A stretch of DNA of 39,939 bases from assembly GCA_026197075.1 (NCBI GenBank), contig JAPHQV010000054.1, positions 1-39,939 of the forward strand. The letters run 5' to 3'. Each line of letters opens with the position of its first letter. Within the stretch, counting starts at the first letter, position 1. The DNA is from Gammaproteobacteria bacterium. Lineage in GTDB: Bacteria; Pseudomonadota; Gammaproteobacteria; DSM-19610. Positions 7,303 to 15,998 of the stretch are shown here, one piece after another. Below the pieces are notes generated by a model. That model was not told the origin of the DNA and did no database searches. It saw nothing but the letters and a program-made list of their open reading frames with translations. A program made the translations under genes and the position numbers.

Positions 7303-8634
7303 ATGAAACGAATACTCGCAATGGCCTTGCTGGTCCTCCTGTCCTGGTATCTCCCAGCCTGGGGCCAGGAGTTGTACGCACCCGAAGCCGCCGTCACGGC
7401 CCCGGAGATCCAGGTGCAGGATGTCCCGGAGGACGACGCGATCCGCAGCCGTCTGCTCGCCGTGCTGGGCGCGATCGAAGGCCTGCAGGACATCGAGGTG
7501 CAGGTCACTTCGGGTGTCGTCACCCTTCTGGGCGAAGTCCCCAGCGCCCGCCTCAACCGCGCGGCCTTCGAGATCGCGAGCCGTACCGATGGGGTGGTCT
7601 ATGTCCTGAACCGGCTCGGCGAGGAAGCGGACGTGGCCAGCCGCCTGCGCCCGGCCAGCCGCAAGTTCCAGGAAATCGGCACCGACCTGTTGCGCGCCTT
7701 GCCGGTCGGCCTGATCGCCCTGCTGGTGGTGGTGCTGTTCTGGTTCCTCGGCCAGTGGGCGAGTTCGCGCGGAGCCTGGCTGCGCCGCGCCGGCATGTCC
7801 GACCTCACCGTGAACCTGGGGCTGCGCATCGTGCGCCTGCTGGTCATCGGCATCGGCTTCCTGATCGCTCTGGAGATCCTGGACGCCACCGCCATGGTCG
7901 GGGCGCTGCTCGGCATGGCCGGCATCGCCGGCATCGCACTGGGCTTCGCCTTCCGCAATATCGCCGAAAACTACCTGGCCGGCGTGCTGCTCAGCGCCCG
8001 CAATCCCTTTGCGATCGGTGACGACGTGAAGATCGGGGAATTCCTCGGCAAGGTGGTGCGCCTGACCTCGCGCGATACGGTGCTGATGACCCCGGACGGC
8101 AACCACCTGCGCATTCCCAACAGCAACATCATCACCTCGGCCATGGTGAACTTCAGCCGCAATCCCCTGCGTCGCTTCGAGTTCAAGGTGGGGGTATCCG
8201 TGGACCTGGACGTGGCGACCGCCCGGGAGCTCGGCAGTGCGACCTTGCGGGGGATGAAGGGGATCCTGCCCGACCCGCGCCCGCAGGTGCTGATCTCGGA
8301 ACTGGGTGACAGCACGGTGCAGCTGAGTTTCCTCGCCTGGATCGACCAGCGTGAAACCGATTTCCTGAAGGCGCGCAGCGAGGCCATCCGCCTGGTGAAG
8401 GCCGCCTTCGACGCAGCGGGCATTGAAATGCCCGAACCCATCTACCGCATCCACCTGCGCGACGCGGCTTCCCTCAAGGCGGGCGAAGGCGCGGAAGCGC
8501 GACCTGAACCGGCCCCGCCGTCGCGTCCGGCGGCCGCCGCGGCCGAAGCCAGCGATGTGACGGTGGACCATGCGATCGATGAGCAGGTGGCCGAGGATCT
8601 GCGTATTTCTGACGAGGAGAATCTGCTCAAGTAG
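7303..8634 (+). CDS. BON-domain MscS-type mechanosensitive channel
   Basis: A 443-residue inner-membrane protein. Residues 1-21 are a signal peptide (MKRILAMALLVLLSWYLPAWG). A BON domain follows (about 45-105: DAIRSRLLAVLGAIEGLQDIEVQV through VVYVLNRLG), placed in the periplasm. Three membrane helices lie near 130-153, 172-195 and 205-232. The last is the pore-lining helix of MscS channels (GALLGMAGIAGIALGFAFRN), followed by the beta domain (FAIGDDVKIGEFLGKV, TPDGNHLRIPNSNI) and a C-terminal vestibule domain. The tail after about 395 is Ala/Pro/Glu-rich and likely disordered. Function: release of osmolytes under hypo-osmotic shock, possibly gated or tethered through the BON domain. The ATG at 7303 gives a clean signal peptide; an upstream GTG at 7261 does not. 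Confidence 0.9.
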   Translation: MKRILAMALLVLLSWYLPAWGQELYAPEAAVTAPEIQVQDVPEDDAIRSRLLAVLGAIEGLQDIEVQVTSGVVTLLGEVPSARLNRAAFEIASRTDGVVYVLNRLGEEADVASRLRPASRKFQEIGTDLLRALPVGLIALLVVVLFWFLGQWASSRGAWLRRAGMSDLTVNLGLRIVRLLVIGIGFLIALEILDATAMVGALLGMAGIAGIALGFAFRNIAENYLAGVLLSARNPFAIGDDVKIGEFLGKVVRLTSRDTVLMTPDGNHLRIPNSNIITSAMVNFSRNPLRRFEFKVGVSVDLDVATARELGSATLRGMKGILPDPRPQVLISELGDSTVQLSFLAWIDQRETDFLKARSEAIRLVKAAFDAAGIEMPEPIYRIHLRDAASLKAGEGAEARPEPAPPSRPAAAAAEASDVTVDHAIDEQVAEDLRISDEENLLK

Positions 8635-8708
8635 GGTGGGTGAGTTTTCGGCTGGGAAGGGCGTAGGCGTGCCTGCGCCGGCATCAGAATCGCCGCGCTG
8701 GCGGTCGT

Positions 8709-8760
8709 ATGACGGGTAAACCGGTTGCCATATAATACGCCATATAAAAATATGTACATA
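8709..8760 (+). promoter_or_regulatory. Promoter and operator of the BrnT/BrnA-type module
   Basis: A -10 TATAAT (8731-8736) has a weak -35 ATGACG (8709-8714) 16 bp upstream. GCCATATAA occurs twice across and just after the -10, followed by the perfect palindrome TATGTACATA (8751-8760), about 27 bp before the brnT start. Toxin-antitoxin promoters are usually autoregulated by the antitoxin, here CopG/BrnA-like, and these repeats are the obvious candidate operator. Confidence 0.55.
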
Positions 8761-8787
8761 TAGCCATAAGCCTGCTAAGGTTCCCGC

Positions 8788-9075
8788 ATGAGCAAGGAAT
8801 GCTTTGAATGGGATCCGGTGAAGGATCGTGTCAACCAGGCCAAGCACGGCGTTTCCTTCTATGAAGCGCAGTTTGCTTTCGCTGACCCGGATCGCGTTAT
8901 TGCGGAAGACCTGTCCCACAGCCACAGTGAACAACGGTATTACTGTTTCGGGAAAGCTGGGGACGGCATCCTGACTGTCCGATTTACATACCGTGCTGGT
9001 CTCATCCGGATTATTGGCGCGGGCTATTGGCGTAAGGGTAAGCAGATTTATGAGCGCGAAAATCAAATACACTGA
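8788..9075 (+). CDS. brnT: BrnT family ribonuclease toxin
   Basis: A 95-residue protein of the DUF497/BrnT family. It shows the family features FEWDPVKDRVNQAKHGVSF, an FADPDRV segment, an E-x-R-Y-Y-C-F-G strand and the ending RIIGAGYWRKGKQIYE. BrnT is a RelE-like ribonuclease that stops translation and is held by BrnA. The ATG follows TAAGG (8776-8780). The antitoxin gene overlaps its 3' end by 26 bases in another frame, giving the toxin-first order normal for brnTA. Confidence 0.88.
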   Translation: MSKECFEWDPVKDRVNQAKHGVSFYEAQFAFADPDRVIAEDLSHSHSEQRYYCFGKAGDGILTVRFTYRAGLIRIIGAGYWRKGKQIYERENQIH

Positions 9076-9325
9076 CGAACCCGTTGGCCCGGTAAAGGTC
9101 ATACCGGATTTTCTCCCTGCTCCAGAGGAGCTCGTCTTCAAGGAGGATACGGTAAAAGTCACGATTGCCTTGAGCAGGGAAAGCGTGGAATTCTTCAAGC
9201 ATGAGGCGGAAAAACACCATACCCAGTACCAGAAGATGATCCGTAGCTTGCTGGACGCCTATACCTCGGCCCATAAGCAGCCTCCGGCCAAACGTGCCAC
9301 CCGACGGAAAAATACGCGGGATTGA
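9050..9325 (+). CDS. BrnA/CopG-type antitoxin
   Basis: A 91-residue protein. Its core VKVTIALSRESVEFFKHEAEKH with YQKMIRSLLDAY is a ribbon-helix-helix DNA-binding domain, as in CopG and BrnA antitoxins; the N-terminal segment (KVIPDFLPAPEELVF) would contact the toxin and the tail is basic. It should bind BrnT and repress the shared promoter, probably at the palindrome at 8751-8760. The start at 9050 lies inside brnT, so translation is likely coupled. I use no symbol because CopG-type partners of BrnT vary. Confidence 0.82.
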   Translation: MSAKIKYTDEPVGPVKVIPDFLPAPEELVFKEDTVKVTIALSRESVEFFKHEAEKHHTQYQKMIRSLLDAYTSAHKQPPAKRATRRKNTRD

Positions 9326-9334
9326 CGGTCTACT

Positions 9335-9937
9335 CTACGTCTCTGAAGAGCTGCGCATATCCCGCTCCAGGCACCGCACCAGGTACAGCACGCTGGCAAG
9401 GTGGCACAGCGCCAGCACCACCGCGAGCCCGGCATAGAGGACTGCCCAGATCCCGAAGCCCTGCAACACCATCAGGGTCGTGGGAAACAGGATCAGGATC
9501 ATATAGAAGATGATGAAGGTGGGGATGGCGATGCGGTCATGCACCCGCCGTTGCCACTCCGGCCATTTCAGCGCCAGGGCGAAGATGGGTTCTGCGCCGG
9601 GGTAGTGGGTGTTGAGCCGGGTTTCGAAATGGCGCATGCGCGCTTGGTGGAAGAAGAAGATCGACTGCTTGAGCAGGTTGTAGAACAGCAGGAACATGAC
9701 CACCAGCATCAGCGTGGTGAAACCCACCGGTGTCACCGGCTGGTTCATGCGCGCATCCAGTTCCAGCATCCGCGCCACGGGATCCCAGGCCAGCACCGCG
9801 CCGATGGCGCCCAACAGCTTGATATCCGAAAGGGAATCCTTGATGTAGCCGTTGCAGCAGTCGGCCAGGCGCACGTATTCCTTATATAGCAGGTCCCGGT
9901 CTTCGCCGTCATCCATACCCCTGGAGGTCTCGTTCAT
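9335..9937 (-). CDS. Integral membrane protein of unknown function
   Basis: A 200-residue protein with about four hydrophobic segments: IKLLGAIGAVLAW, FTTLMLVVMFLLFYNLL, IPTFIIFYMILILFPTTLMVL and VLYAGLAVVLALCHLASVLYLV. Between the second and third is a soluble stretch with many aromatic and charged residues. I do not recognise the family. The ATG at 9937 follows GGGGA; an upstream ATG at 9961 would add eight residues with no better signal. It converges with the antitoxin gene (9 bp apart) and diverges from the P-type ATPase gene. Confidence 0.7.
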   Translation of the reverse strand: MNETSRGMDDGEDRDLLYKEYVRLADCCNGYIKDSLSDIKLLGAIGAVLAWDPVARMLELDARMNQPVTPVGFTTLMLVVMFLLFYNLLKQSIFFFHQARMRHFETRLNTHYPGAEPIFALALKWPEWQRRVHDRIAIPTFIIFYMILILFPTTLMVLQGFGIWAVLYAGLAVVLALCHLASVLYLVRCLERDMRSSSET

Positions 9938-10048
9938 GGCGCGATCCCCTGCCAAGTCCATTTATGGTTGCTTGAGTCAGTCTAGCAGTCGTGGGGGAGT
10001 CGACAAATGCTCCTTCGCGGGCATGACGGGTTAGTTTGCGCCTCTTGC

Positions 10049-10054
10049 TATACT
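10049..10054 (+). promoter_or_regulatory. -10 element 7 bp before the ATPase start
   Basis: TATACT at 10049-10054 would place the transcript start at about 10061, next to the ATG at 10062. No Shine-Dalgarno sequence is visible, so the mRNA could be leaderless. The best -35 (ATGACG, 10023-10028) is 20 bp away, longer than usual. Confidence 0.3.
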
Positions 10055-10061
10055 CTGGGTC

Positions 10062-12794
10062 ATGTCTTCGGAAAGCCCCAACCCCAGTACGAGCCCCACG
10101 TCCGACGCCACTGCCTGGCACAGCCTGGCCGGTGACGAGGTCCTTGACCGCCTCGACGCCACTGAACACGGCCTTTCCAGCGAGCAGGTGCAGGCGCGCC
10201 TGGAGGAGTATGGCCGTAACCGCCTGCCTGCCGCGGAACGCACCGGCCCGCTGAAACGTTTCCTGCTGCAGTTCCATAACGTACTTATATATGTGCTGAT
10301 CGCCGCCGCGGTGGGTACTGCCTTCCTGCAGCACTGGGTGGATACCGGGGTGATCCTGGGCGTGGTGCTCATCAACGCCATCATCGGTTACATCCAGGAG
10401 GGCAAGGCGGAGCAGGCCCTGGATGCCATCCGCGACATGCTCTCGCCCAAGGCACTGGTGCTGCGCGACGGGCAGCGCCACACCGTGCCCGCCGAGGAAC
10501 TGGTGCCCGGCGACCTGGTGTTCCTGCAGGCGGGCGACAAGGTGCCCGCCGACCTGCGCCTGCTGCGGGTGCACAATATGCGCATAGACGAGGCCATGCT
10601 CACCGGTGAGTCGGTGGCCGTGGACAAGCGCGCCGAGACGGTGGACGCGGAGGCGGACCTGGGCGACCGGGTCGGCATGGCCTTTTCCGGGACCCTGGTG
10701 GCCTTCGGCCAGGGGCGCGGGGTGGTGGTGGGTACCGGCGCGGACACCCAGATCGGGCGCATCTCCACCCTGCTGGGCGAGGTGGAGACCCTCACCACGC
10801 CGCTGTTGCGCGACATCGCCGATTTCGGGCGCTGGCTGTCGCTGGCCATTGTGGTGCTGGCCCTGTTCACCTTCGCCTTCGGCTACTGGGTGCGCGACTA
10901 CAACATCATGGACACCTTCCTCGCGGCGGTGAGCCTGGCGGTGGCCGCCATCCCCGAGGGTCTGCCCGCCATCATGACCATCACCCTGGCCATCGGCGTG
11001 CAGCGCATGGCCGCCCGCAACGCCATCATCCGCCGCCTGCCGGCGGTGGAGACGCTGGGCTCGGTCACCACCATCTGCTCCGACAAGACCGGCACCCTCA
11101 CCCGCAACGAAATGACGGTGTTGTCCCTGCTCACCGCCGAGGATGATTTCGAGGTGAGCGGCGTGGGCTACGAGCCGCACGGTGGCATCTCCCTCGACGG
11201 CGAGGACGTGGATCCGGACGATCACCCGGTGCTGGCCGAGACCCTGCGCGGCATCCTGCTGTGCAACGATGCCGAGCTGCACCTGCGCGAGGAACAGTGG
11301 GTGCTGGAGGGCGATCCCACGGAAGGGGCGCTGGTGACGGCGGCCCTGAAGGGAGGGCTGGAGCACAGGGAGATCAACGAACTGTATCCGCGCGATGACG
11401 TCATCCCCTTCGAATCCAGCTACAAGTTCATGGCCACCCTGCACCATCACCACGAGAACACGCACAGCTTCATTTATCTGAAGGGTGCGCCGGAGCGGGT
11501 GCTGGCCCTGTGCCACCGCGAGCGCACGCGCGACGGCGATCGGGAGATCGACACCGACCGCTGGCACAAGTACATGGACGAGATCGCCGCCCGTGGTCAG
11601 CGGCTGCTGGCCCTGGCCGTCAAGGACGTGGATGCCGGCAAGCGTGACCTGGCGTTTTCTGACATCGAGGATGGCGGGCTCACCATGGTGGCCCTGTGCG
11701 GCATCATCGATCCGCCCCGGGAAGAGGCCATTGCCGCCGTGGCCGAATGCCAGGCGGCGGGCATCGTGGTGAAGATGATTACCGGTGACCACGCCGTCAC
11801 CGCCCGGGCCATCGCCGATGACCTGGGCATCGACGCCGGCGGCCGTGTGATGTCCGGCCATGAACTGGAGCAGATCTCCGACGAGGAGATGCAGGAGCAG
11901 GTGCGCGAGGTGCATGTGTTCGCCCGTGCCACGCCGGAGCACAAGCTGCGCCTGGTGCGCGCCATCCAGGCCAACGGTCATGTGGCCTCCATGACCGGCG
12001 ACGGGGTCAATGATGCGCCGGCCCTCAAGCGCGCCGACGTGGGTGTGGCCATGGGCATCAAGGGTACCGAGGCTGCCCGCGAGGCCGCCGAGATGGTGCT
12101 GGCCGACGACAACTTCGCCTCCATCGCCCATGCCGTGGAGGAAGGGCGCACTGTCTACGACAACCTGCGCAAGGCCATCCTGTTCCTGCTGCCCACCAAT
12201 GGCGGCCAGGCCTTCACCATCGTCGCTGCCATCCTGCTGGGACTCACCCTGCCACTGACGCCGGTGCAGGTGTTGTGGGTGAACATGGTCACCGCCGTGA
12301 CCCTGGCCCTGGCCCTGGCCTTCGAACCCACCGAGCCCGGTGTGATGAAGCGGCCGCCACGTCCGCCCAACACCCCCATCCTGTCCGGATTTCTGATCTG
12401 GCGGATACTGTTCGTCTCGGCCCTGCTGGTGCTGGGCACCTTCGGGCACTTCATGTGGCTGGATGCCCAGGAGGTGCCCGTGGAACTGGCGCGCACCGCG
12501 GCCATCAACACCCTGGTCATGGGCCAGGTGTTCTACCTCTTCAACAGCCGCTACATTCTGGAACCGGCCTTCAACCGGGAGGGCCTGTTCGGCAGCCGTC
12601 CCGTGCTCATCGCCGTGGCCATGATGGTGGTGTTGCAGGGCCTGTTCACCTATGCCCCGCCGCTGCAGTACCTGTTCGGCACCACCGCCATCGGGTGGAA
12701 GGAATGGGGCTGGATCCTGCTCTTCGGGGTGGTGCTGTTCGTGCTGGTGGAGGCGGAAAAGGCGTTGTTCCGGCGCGGGCGGGAAGAGGTTTGA
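10062..12794 (+). CDS. P2-type cation-transporting ATPase
   Basis: A 910-residue inner-membrane pump of the PMR1/SERCA-like P2 group. In order: an N-terminal cation ATPase domain (WHSLAGDEVLDRLDATEHGLS), helices 1-2, the actuator loop with LTGES, helices 3-4 with the ion-site motif PEGLP (298-302), the phosphorylation motif DKTGTLT starting at D341, a nucleotide-binding domain with KGAPERVL, the hinge TGDGVNDAP (645-653), and six C-terminal helices. All catalytic residues are present. The helix-6 segment NMVTAVTLALALAFEP lacks the N-x-x-x-D pattern of true Ca2+-ATPases, so the ion (Ca2+, Mn2+, Na+ or K+) is uncertain. The gene stands alone; the opposite strand stays open for 846 codons purely because of GC-rich codon use. 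Confidence 0.93.
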   Translation: MSSESPNPSTSPTSDATAWHSLAGDEVLDRLDATEHGLSSEQVQARLEEYGRNRLPAAERTGPLKRFLLQFHNVLIYVLIAAAVGTAFLQHWVDTGVILGVVLINAIIGYIQEGKAEQALDAIRDMLSPKALVLRDGQRHTVPAEELVPGDLVFLQAGDKVPADLRLLRVHNMRIDEAMLTGESVAVDKRAETVDAEADLGDRVGMAFSGTLVAFGQGRGVVVGTGADTQIGRISTLLGEVETLTTPLLRDIADFGRWLSLAIVVLALFTFAFGYWVRDYNIMDTFLAAVSLAVAAIPEGLPAIMTITLAIGVQRMAARNAIIRRLPAVETLGSVTTICSDKTGTLTRNEMTVLSLLTAEDDFEVSGVGYEPHGGISLDGEDVDPDDHPVLAETLRGILLCNDAELHLREEQWVLEGDPTEGALVTAALKGGLEHREINELYPRDDVIPFESSYKFMATLHHHHENTHSFIYLKGAPERVLALCHRERTRDGDREIDTDRWHKYMDEIAARGQRLLALAVKDVDAGKRDLAFSDIEDGGLTMVALCGIIDPPREEAIAAVAECQAAGIVVKMITGDHAVTARAIADDLGIDAGGRVMSGHELEQISDEEMQEQVREVHVFARATPEHKLRLVRAIQANGHVASMTGDGVNDAPALKRADVGVAMGIKGTEAAREAAEMVLADDNFASIAHAVEEGRTVYDNLRKAILFLLPTNGGQAFTIVAAILLGLTLPLTPVQVLWVNMVTAVTLALALAFEPTEPGVMKRPPRPPNTPILSGFLIWRILFVSALLVLGTFGHFMWLDAQEVPVELARTAAINTLVMGQVFYLFNSRYILEPAFNREGLFGSRPVLIAVAMMVVLQGLFTYAPPLQYLFGTTAIGWKEWGWILLFGVVLFVLVEAEKALFRRGREEV

Positions 12795-12799
12795 GGGCC

Positions 12800-12825
12800 G
12801 TCATTCCGGCATACGCCGGAATGAC
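12800..12825. repeat. REP hairpin, 11-bp perfect stem
   Basis: GTCATTCCGGC (12800-12810), loop ATAC, GCCGGAATGAC (12815-12825). It starts six bases after the ATPase stop codon, so it may also protect or terminate that transcript. Confidence 0.88.
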
Positions 12826-12966
12826 GAGGAGAGGGAGTGACGGGGGAAGGTAAGCCTCTTTTATGTGCGATACCGTACAGCCCGCAACCGTCGTCTATGG
12901 GATTGTGTAGCCAGTCCGCAGGCAAGGATTCGGAGTCCTCATCGGGCGGCGGACAAAGGAGATCCC

Positions 12967-13197
12967 ATGTACACAAAAATTGTCACGTTCCTGTTGGTCG
13001 CTTCTTTCGTGCTGGTGCTCGGCGCCTGCTCGACACGCGAGGTTGCCACCGGTGCGGCGGTGGGCGGTGCCGCGTATGAATACTCCAACAAGCGCGCCAT
13101 GGACCAGCTCAAGGAAGACCTGGATGCGGGCCGCATCACGCCGGAGGAGTACGAACGCCGCAAGAAGGAGATAGAAGGGCGTTCGCTGGTCTACTGA
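12967..13197 (+). CDS. Small lipoprotein with SHOCT-like C-terminus
   Basis: A 76-residue protein. Residues 1-21 form a lipoprotein signal with lipobox LVLGAC, so C20 or so would be lipidated. A glycine/alanine-rich stretch (TGAAVGGAAYEY) follows, then a charged helix pair, LKEDLDAGRITPEEYERRKKEIEG, resembling the SHOCT motif of short oligomerising proteins. AAGGAG (12957-12962) marks the start at 12967. It ends at the strong hairpin at 13202-13228. Function unknown; a small envelope structural or stress lipoprotein is likely. Confidence 0.8.
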   Translation: MYTKIVTFLLVASFVLVLGACSTREVATGAAVGGAAYEYSNKRAMDQLKEDLDAGRITPEEYERRKKEIEGRSLVY

Positions 13198-13201
13198 TAG
13201 A

Positions 13202-13228
13202 TGAAAAAGGGGTCAGAGCCCTTTTTCA
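13202..13228. terminator. Bidirectional terminator hairpin (GGGTCAGAGCCC core)
   Basis: TGAAAAAGGG (13202-13211) pairs perfectly with CCCTTTTTCA (13219-13228) around a 7-nt loop. Each strand has a T run after a GC core, so it can terminate both the lipoprotein gene and the convergent outer-membrane gene. Its 19-bp centre, AAAGGGGTCAGAGCCCTTT, recurs in reverse orientation at 26147-26165. Confidence 0.85.
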
Positions 13229-13233
13229 CATTT

Positions 13234-14727
13234 TCATTTGGAAAACTCGAACCGGGCCATGGCCTGGTAGTCGGCCGGAGCCTGGACCGCCGCGCCTTCC
13301 GTCTCGGTCTGCTGGTAGCGGCCACTCAGGGAAAGCTGGATCCCCGGTGCATGAACCCGTGGAGTACGCAGGGTCCAGGAGAGCGAGCTTTCGATGCCCA
13401 ACATACGGGTGTCCGGCGCCGTGTCCTTACCATACTGGTGGCTTGCCAGCAGCACCACGCGCGCCTTGAGTCGCTTGCGCATGAGGGTGGCGGAGCTGCC
13501 CAGTGAACCCGTGACCATGGTGCGCTGATCTTTACCCGAGGGACCTTCGAGCCTGCCCCAGCTGATCTCGGGCATGAGGCTGAGCCGTTCGCCCAGAGGC
13601 AGATGCAGCCGCAGACTGGTGGAGTCATTGCCGTTCAACAACATCCCTGACCCCGCCTCGTAGGTGGCGGCATAGGCGTGACCGAGTTCCCACCACCAGG
13701 GCCCTGGGGCAAAGTGCGCGCTCAGGTTCGCGCTCTCCGTATAAAGATCGGCAGCGGCATTCCCCCCGCTGGCGTAACCGGTCCACTGCCGTTGCATGGC
13801 CAGGCGATAGCGCATCGCCCCGAACCATGCCCCCTTGCCGGGCATCCAGGCGGGAACCGATGCCTGGTAGTTCAACTCGGCGGCCTGGGTATCCAGGCGC
13901 AACGCCGGGTGGCCGTCCGGGCGGACCTCGTTGGCACGGCTGTAACTGACCCTGGCGTTCAGGGTGCCCCAGCCGAGATGCCCCGCGGCCCGGTCCACCA
14001 CCCGCTCCCGGGCATGATCCAGGTTGGCCAGGCTCCAGTACCCGGCGTCGGCGTAGGCGCGGCTGAACTCGAGGCCCCAGCGGGATGGCCGCCCGGCGAG
14101 ATTGGAAGGCGTGCCCTGGTAACGGGCCAGCAGGCTATGGGCCGCGCCTCCCTGCCGCGCTGGCGGGCCGGCTTGCTCCTGGATCTGGTGGCTCACCGCA
14201 TACTCGCCTTGCAGTAACAGCCGGTTGTCCAGCATGCGACGATTCGCGGCCAGGCTCCAGACATTGTTCTGGCCACTCGTCTGACCGGGGCCCGTGCCGC
14301 CGACCACCTGTTTTATGTGCATCGCCTCGAGGGCCATACCTCCAGCCGTGGGTGCGAACGGCTGGAACCGGGTCCCCATGCCATGGATGCGGCGCTCTTC
14401 ATCCAGGAAGCGCACGCCCGCTCCACCCCCGGAAAGATTGTCACCATGGCCCGGAAACCCCGTCAGCCGGGAGCGCAGCACCGGTACGTTTTCGCCAGGG
14501 TCGGCCGCGGACAGTTCCGGGAGCAGGAGGCCGTCGACGGGATGCTCCCCGGCCTGCGAAGTGCCGGTGCTGTACAGGAGGAAGCCCTGCACGACCAGCA
14601 GCAGGAGCAGGGCAAGTGACTGGCCTGTCGGGAATTTTTGGGTCGACGGGGTGCGGTGTCTGGGTCCAGGGGAAAGGCTGTGCCGGATCATGGGTATTGA
14701 AAGCCCCTGGGGACATTCGGCTGTCAT
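13234..14727 (-). CDS. Probable outer-membrane beta-barrel protein
   Basis: A 497-residue protein. A hydrophobic signal segment (ALLLLLVVQGFLLY) ends near ...TSQAGE at about residue 60, so the first 35 residues may be an over-extended start; an ATG at 14691 (residue 13) is the alternative. The mature part alternates polar and aromatic residues in strand-like runs (RWGLEFSRAYADAGYW, WWWELGHAYAATYEAG, RLSLMPEISWGRLEG) and ends ADYQAMARFEFSK; a penultimate aromatic strand of this type is typical of outer-membrane proteins, though the last residue is K rather than F. No family recognised. It is divergent from the AI-2E transporter gene. Confidence 0.65.
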   Translation of the reverse strand: MTAECPQGLSIPMIRHSLSPGPRHRTPSTQKFPTGQSLALLLLLVVQGFLLYSTGTSQAGEHPVDGLLLPELSAADPGENVPVLRSRLTGFPGHGDNLSGGGAGVRFLDEERRIHGMGTRFQPFAPTAGGMALEAMHIKQVVGGTGPGQTSGQNNVWSLAANRRMLDNRLLLQGEYAVSHQIQEQAGPPARQGGAAHSLLARYQGTPSNLAGRPSRWGLEFSRAYADAGYWSLANLDHARERVVDRAAGHLGWGTLNARVSYSRANEVRPDGHPALRLDTQAAELNYQASVPAWMPGKGAWFGAMRYRLAMQRQWTGYASGGNAAADLYTESANLSAHFAPGPWWWELGHAYAATYEAGSGMLLNGNDSTSLRLHLPLGERLSLMPEISWGRLEGPSGKDQRTMVTGSLGSSATLMRKRLKARVVLLASHQYGKDTAPDTRMLGIESSLSWTLRTPRVHAPGIQLSLSGRYQQTETEGAAVQAPADYQAMARFEFSK

Positions 14728-14843
14728 TACAAGGCGTATCGACTACAGCGGGAAGGCCTTTAATCACTGGGGTCGGGGGTTTCTGCTCCATTGTGTACGC
14801 TACCGTACCGATGACGCAGGCCGGGTCACGGACAATCGACCGG

Positions 14844-15995
14844 ATGGATACCATGCCCGACAAGGCCCAGACGAATGCTTCGGACGCGGAGAGGGTGGTG
14901 CCTCTGTCGGTGGACATGCGCAGCATTTCCCTCGTGGTACTCGCGGTGCTCGCGGTTGTTTTCATGTTGCACTGGGCTCGTGCGGTCTTTATCCCGCTGT
15001 TCCTGGGGCTGATGATCAGTTACACGCTGTCACCCGCCGTGAACAGGATGCAGAAGTGGCAGGTGCCGCGCGCCATTGGCGCCGCGGCCTTGCTGCTGGC
15101 CATCGTGGGGGGCATGGGCGGGACGGTGTACTCGCTGAGTGATGATGCGGCCGAGTTGATCGAAATCCTTCCCGAAGCGGCGGTGAAGATCCGCCTGGCG
15201 ATGTTCAAGGGGCTGGGCACATCTGAAAGTACGATCGAGAAAGTGCAGGAGGCCGCCAGCCAGCTGGAAAAAGCGGCAAGCGAGACCACATCCACCGAAA
15301 CCACCGAGACGGCCGGCGTGACGCGCGTGCAGATCGAGAAACCGACGTTCAAGGTCAAGGACTACCTGTGGATGGGAACCAAAGGGGCGCTCGGGTTCGT
15401 GGGGCAGCTCGGCATGGTGTTGTTCCTGGCGTATTTTATCCTGGTGTCGGGGGATGCATTCCGGCGCAAGATGGTGCGAATCGCCGGCCCTACGCTGAGC
15501 AGCAAGAAAATCACTCTCCATGTCCTGGATGACATCACCGGTCAGATCCAGCGCTATTTTCTGGTGCAGATCTTTACCAGCCTCCTGGTGGGTGTGGCGA
15601 CCTGGCTCGCGTTTCTGTGGATCGGCATGGAGTATGCGGCAACCTGGGGAGTCATCGCCGGTGTTTTGAAAATCATTCCCTACCTCGGACCGGTGATCGT
15701 GTCGGTGGCGACCTTTATCGTGGGCTTTCTTCAGTTCGAAGCGATCCCCATGGCGCTGTTGGTGTCCGGCGTGTCTCTGCTTATCACGTCGCTCGAGGGC
15801 TACCTGCTGACACCCTGGCTGATCGGGCGGGCAAGCCGCATGAGTCCGGTCGTCATTTTTATCGCGGTGCTGTTCTGGGGTTGGTTGTGGGGCCTGTGGG
15901 GTTTGTTGCTGGGTGTGCCCATCATCATGATCATTAAGGTGGTCTGTGACCAGGTGGAGGACCTGCGGCCGGTCGGGGAGTTGCTCGGCGAGTGA
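14844..15995 (+). CDS. AI-2E family transporter
   Basis: A 383-residue inner-membrane protein of the AI-2E/PerM family: helices near 29-47, 49-65 and 71-94, a long soluble insertion (about 95-175) rich in Thr and Glu (ASETTSTETTETAGVTRVQ), and a C-terminal block of about five helices with the family motifs IIPYLGPVI and TPWLIGRASRMSPVVIFI. Members export quorum-sensing or other small molecules, or act as Na+/H+ antiporters; the substrate here is unknown. The frame is open far upstream (to 14085) because of GC-rich bias, but homology begins at MDTMPDKAQ; an ATG at 14853 is equally possible. It converges with the Mur-like operon, 28 bp away. Confidence 0.87.
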   Translation: MDTMPDKAQTNASDAERVVPLSVDMRSISLVVLAVLAVVFMLHWARAVFIPLFLGLMISYTLSPAVNRMQKWQVPRAIGAAALLLAIVGGMGGTVYSLSDDAAELIEILPEAAVKIRLAMFKGLGTSESTIEKVQEAASQLEKAASETTSTETTETAGVTRVQIEKPTFKVKDYLWMGTKGALGFVGQLGMVLFLAYFILVSGDAFRRKMVRIAGPTLSSKKITLHVLDDITGQIQRYFLVQIFTSLLVGVATWLAFLWIGMEYAATWGVIAGVLKIIPYLGPVIVSVATFIVGFLQFEAIPMALLVSGVSLLITSLEGYLLTPWLIGRASRMSPVVIFIAVLFWGWLWGLWGLLLGVPIIMIIKVVCDQVEDLRPVGELLGE

Positions 15996-15998
15996 TAT

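Noticed and set aside
7288-9198. 636-codon reverse frame opposite the MscS gene
   Set aside because: Long antisense frames are common in GC-rich genes; the composition (His/Gln/Asp/Gly-rich) and the clear MscS homology on the other strand show it is a shadow.
7272-9957. 16-bp direct repeat CGATCCCCTGCCAAGT (7272-7287 and 9942-9957)
   Set aside because: One chance match of this length is not surprising in 40 kb of GC-rich DNA, and the copies sit differently relative to their genes. A genome-wide count would decide.
9909-12449. 846-codon reverse frame opposite the P-type ATPase
   Set aside because: Same cause: the forward strand has every P-type ATPase motif, and the reverse product is low-complexity His/Gln/Gly-rich text.
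14085-14843. 250-residue N-terminal extension of the AI-2E transporter frame
   Set aside because: It overlaps the outer-membrane protein gene on the other strand and has no relation to the transporter family; the family alignment begins at 14844.
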